From: Streptomyces sp. NRRL WC-3618
GTDB taxonomy: Bacteria; Actinomycetota; Actinomycetes; Streptomycetales; Streptomycetaceae
Assembly: GCF_001280005.1 (NCBI RefSeq)
Contig: NZ_LGDW01000001.1
Location: 62,001-126,000, forward strand
Reading direction: 5' to 3'
DNA length: 64,000 bases
Position numbers and translations under genes: made by a program. Positions 61,155 through 64,000 of the stretch are shown here, piece after piece. Position 1 is the first letter of the stretch. Every line of letters begins with the position of its first letter. The notes under the pieces are model-generated. The model made no database searches, had not been told where the DNA came from, and was given only the letters and a program-made list of their open reading frames with translations.

Positions 61155-62744
61155 TCAGACCAGGTTGACCGATCGAGCAGACGTCGCGCCGATCTCCTCG
61201 GCAACCTCGTTCAGCACACCCACGGCCACCGTGTCATCGACGGTCAGCACGGCCAGCGCCTCGCCCCCCGCCACCGACCGCGAAACCTGCATCCCGGCGA
61301 TGTTGATCCCGGCCTCACCGAAGATCCGCCCCACCGTGCCGACGACGCCCGGCCGGTCCGCGTACCGGTACACGACCATGTGGTCGGCGAGCGCGAGGTC
61401 GACATCGTACTCACCGACGGCGACGATCTTCTGGTGGTTCTTGGGACCGGCGAGCGTGCCGGAGACCGACACCTCCTCGCCGTTGCTGAGCGTGCCGCGC
61501 ACGGTCACGACGTTGCGGTGGTCGGCCGACTCCGAGCTGGTCGTCAGCCGCACCTCGACGCCGCGCTCCTGCGCGAACAGCGGGGCGTTGACGTAACTGA
61601 CGGTCTCGTCGACGACGTCCTCGAACACGCCCTTCAGCGCGGAGAGCTCGAGCACCTTCACGTCGTGCTGGGTGATCTCGCCGTACACCTCGACGTCGAG
61701 ACGGACCGCGACCTCACCCGCGAGCGCGGTGAAGATACGGCCGAGCTTCTCGGCGAGCGGCAGACCCGGCTTGACGTCCTCGGCGATGACGCCGCCCTGG
61801 ACGTTCACCGCGTCCGGGACCAGCTCACCGGCGAGCGCGAGACGCACCGAGCGGGCGACGGAGATACCGGCCTTCTCCTGCGCCTCGTCGGTGGACGCGC
61901 CGAGGTGCGGGGTGCAGACGACCTCGTCGAGCTCGAACAGCGGGGAGTCCGTGCAGGGCTCCTTCGCGTACACGTCGAGACCGGCGCCGGCGACGCGGCC
62001 CTCCTTGAGCGCCGAGTACAGCGCCTCCTCGTCGACGATCCCACCGCGCGCGGCGTTCACGATCCGCACCGACGGCTTGACCTTGTGCAGCGCCTCGTGA
62101 CCGATGAGACCGACCGTCTCGGGGGTCTTGGGCAGGTGCACGGTGATGAAGTCGGAGACTTCCAGCAGCTCGTCGAGGGTGAGGACCTTGACACCCATCT
62201 GCGCGGCCCGGGCAGGCTGGATGTAGGGGTCGTAGGCGACGACCTTCATGCCGAACGCCGACATGCGCTGGGCGACCAGCGCGCCGATGCGTCCGAGGCC
62301 GACGACACCGAGGGTCTTCTCGGCCAGCTCGACGCCGGTGTACTTCGAACGCTTCCACTCGCCGTTCTTCAGCGCGGAGTTGGCCTGCGGGATGTGGCGC
62401 GCGGTGGCCAGCAGCAGACCGCAGGCGAGCTCGGCGGCGGTGACGATGTTCGAGGTGGGCGCGTTGACGACCATCACGCCGGCCTTGGTGGCGGCGGAGA
62501 CGTCCACGTTGTCCAGGCCGACACCGGCTCGCGCGACGACCTTCAGCTTGCGGGCGGCGGCGACCGCCTCGGCGTCGACCTTGGTGGCCGAGCGGATCAG
62601 GATGGCGTCGACGTCGGCGATGGCGGGGAGCAGTTCGGCTCGGTCCGCTCCGTTGCAGTGCCGGATCTCGAAGTCCGGGCCGAGCGCGTCGACAGTCGCG
62701 GGCGACAGCTCTTCAGCGATGAGTACGACAGGTTTCGAGCTCAC
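61155..62744 (-). CDS. serA: D-3-phosphoglycerate dehydrogenase
   Basis: 529 residues from GTG 62744; a GTG 12 bases upstream overlaps the GAGGA ribosome site and is less likely. First step of serine synthesis. Long (type I) form: catalytic domain with VVARAGVGLDNVDV, NAD site LGVVGLGRIGALVAQRM, catalytic Arg in NAARGGIVDEEALY and His in CTPHLGASTDEAQ; then the intervening ASB domain and a C-terminal ACT domain (YADRPGVVGTVGRIFGEAGI) that binds serine for feedback control. Neighbour of ilvC on the same strand, 238 bp apart. Confidence 0.96.
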   Translation of the reverse strand: MSSKPVVLIAEELSPATVDALGPDFEIRHCNGADRAELLPAIADVDAILIRSATKVDAEAVAAARKLKVVARAGVGLDNVDVSAATKAGVMVVNAPTSNIVTAAELACGLLLATARHIPQANSALKNGEWKRSKYTGVELAEKTLGVVGLGRIGALVAQRMSAFGMKVVAYDPYIQPARAAQMGVKVLTLDELLEVSDFITVHLPKTPETVGLIGHEALHKVKPSVRIVNAARGGIVDEEALYSALKEGRVAGAGLDVYAKEPCTDSPLFELDEVVCTPHLGASTDEAQEKAGISVARSVRLALAGELVPDAVNVQGGVIAEDVKPGLPLAEKLGRIFTALAGEVAVRLDVEVYGEITQHDVKVLELSALKGVFEDVVDETVSYVNAPLFAQERGVEVRLTTSSESADHRNVVTVRGTLSNGEEVSVSGTLAGPKNHQKIVAVGEYDVDLALADHMVVYRYADRPGVVGTVGRIFGEAGINIAGMQVSRSVAGGEALAVLTVDDTVAVGVLNEVAEEIGATSARSVNLV

Positions 62745-62958
62745 GTGTGTCCTCACTCAGTCCTATGCGGACGGCCGTCCCGACGGCCGCAGGCGGTGGA
62801 GGGGCTACCGCGTTGGAGACGCACGACGCTGTGGGCCTGACGCGTATGTAGTACGGCAGTGTAGTGGCGCGGCGAAGGCGTCCGGCGCCCCTGCGGAAGG
62901 ATCACTCATCCGTGGGCGGCCTACGCGGACAAGGCCTTACCCAGGGTTCGGAAACGAG

Positions 62959-62980
62959 GCCGCGGCATGCGCCGCGGCCC
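62959..62980 (-). terminator. Hairpin downstream of ilvC
   Basis: GGCCGCGGC-ATGC-GCCGCGGCC, perfect 9-bp arms, 14 bp past the ilvC stop. No T run. Confidence 0.7.
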
Positions 62981-62994
62981 CCGCCCCTCAGGGC

Positions 62995-63999
<1,005 letters not shown>

Positions 64000-64000
64000 T

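Overview
The window is a stretch of actinobacterial, almost certainly Streptomyces, core chromosome. The DNA is very GC-rich with strong third-position GC bias, GTG and TTG starts are common, and tRNA genes lack an encoded CCA. The gene set is typical: a HupS-type HU protein with a histone-like tail, the IclR regulator NdgR beside leuCD, two adjacent conservons (cvn), CofC, an acyl-CoA carboxylase beta/epsilon pair and a secreted trypsin. From memory the gene order matches the S. coelicolor region running from rpmB back to ilvC; I could not check this here. I see no transposase, integrase, phage gene or CRISPR array.

Layout. 1-10 kb: a TPR protein cut by the window edge, a DAK2/YloV protein, rpmB, thiD-thiL, a stand-alone Lrp ligand-binding domain, a DUF3515 lipoprotein, ddl, and gpsA coupled to an acyltransferase. 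10-20 kb: cofC, hupS, leuD-leuC divergent from ndgR, a MerR regulator, five tRNA genes (three Glu-CTC, two Gln-CTG), a HAD hydrolase, a lone RelE/ParE-like protein, gltX and a FAH-family enzyme. 20.6-32.2 kb: a 62-codon gene with an internal ANPRRT repeat, then two tandem conservons. 32.3-41.6 kb: accE/accB, YceI, GNAT, secreted trypsin, a TPM-type membrane protein and a secreted GH3 enzyme. 41.7-52.4 kb: cimA with a probable attenuator, a secreted beta-propeller protein with a gene remnant beside it, a reductase, an esterase, a GPP34 protein, a two-component system, ilvE and leuB. 52.5-64 kb: a Tat-exported phosphatase, a 43-aa gene, pruA and proline dehydrogenase divergent from a PucR regulator, a TetR/MFS pair, serA and ilvC.

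How it works together. Branched-chain amino-acid synthesis is the main metabolic theme: leuC, leuD, cimA, leuB, ilvE and ilvC lie in separate transcription units, with NdgR and a candidate leader peptide as likely controls. Proline breakdown forms a regulated divergent unit. The conservons form two membrane sensor-GTPase assemblies of the same design (sensor, roadblock protein, DUF742 adaptor, small GTPase).

Non-coding structure is rich: long bidirectional terminator palindromes at convergent gene ends, two five-copy tandem repeats (11 bp and 13 bp units), a dispersed intergenic repeat present three times, and candidate operators upstream of ndgR, yceI, the MFS gene and the first conservon. 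Product names rest on motifs read from the translations; starts were chosen by ribosome-binding sites, family start points and overlap with upstream stops.
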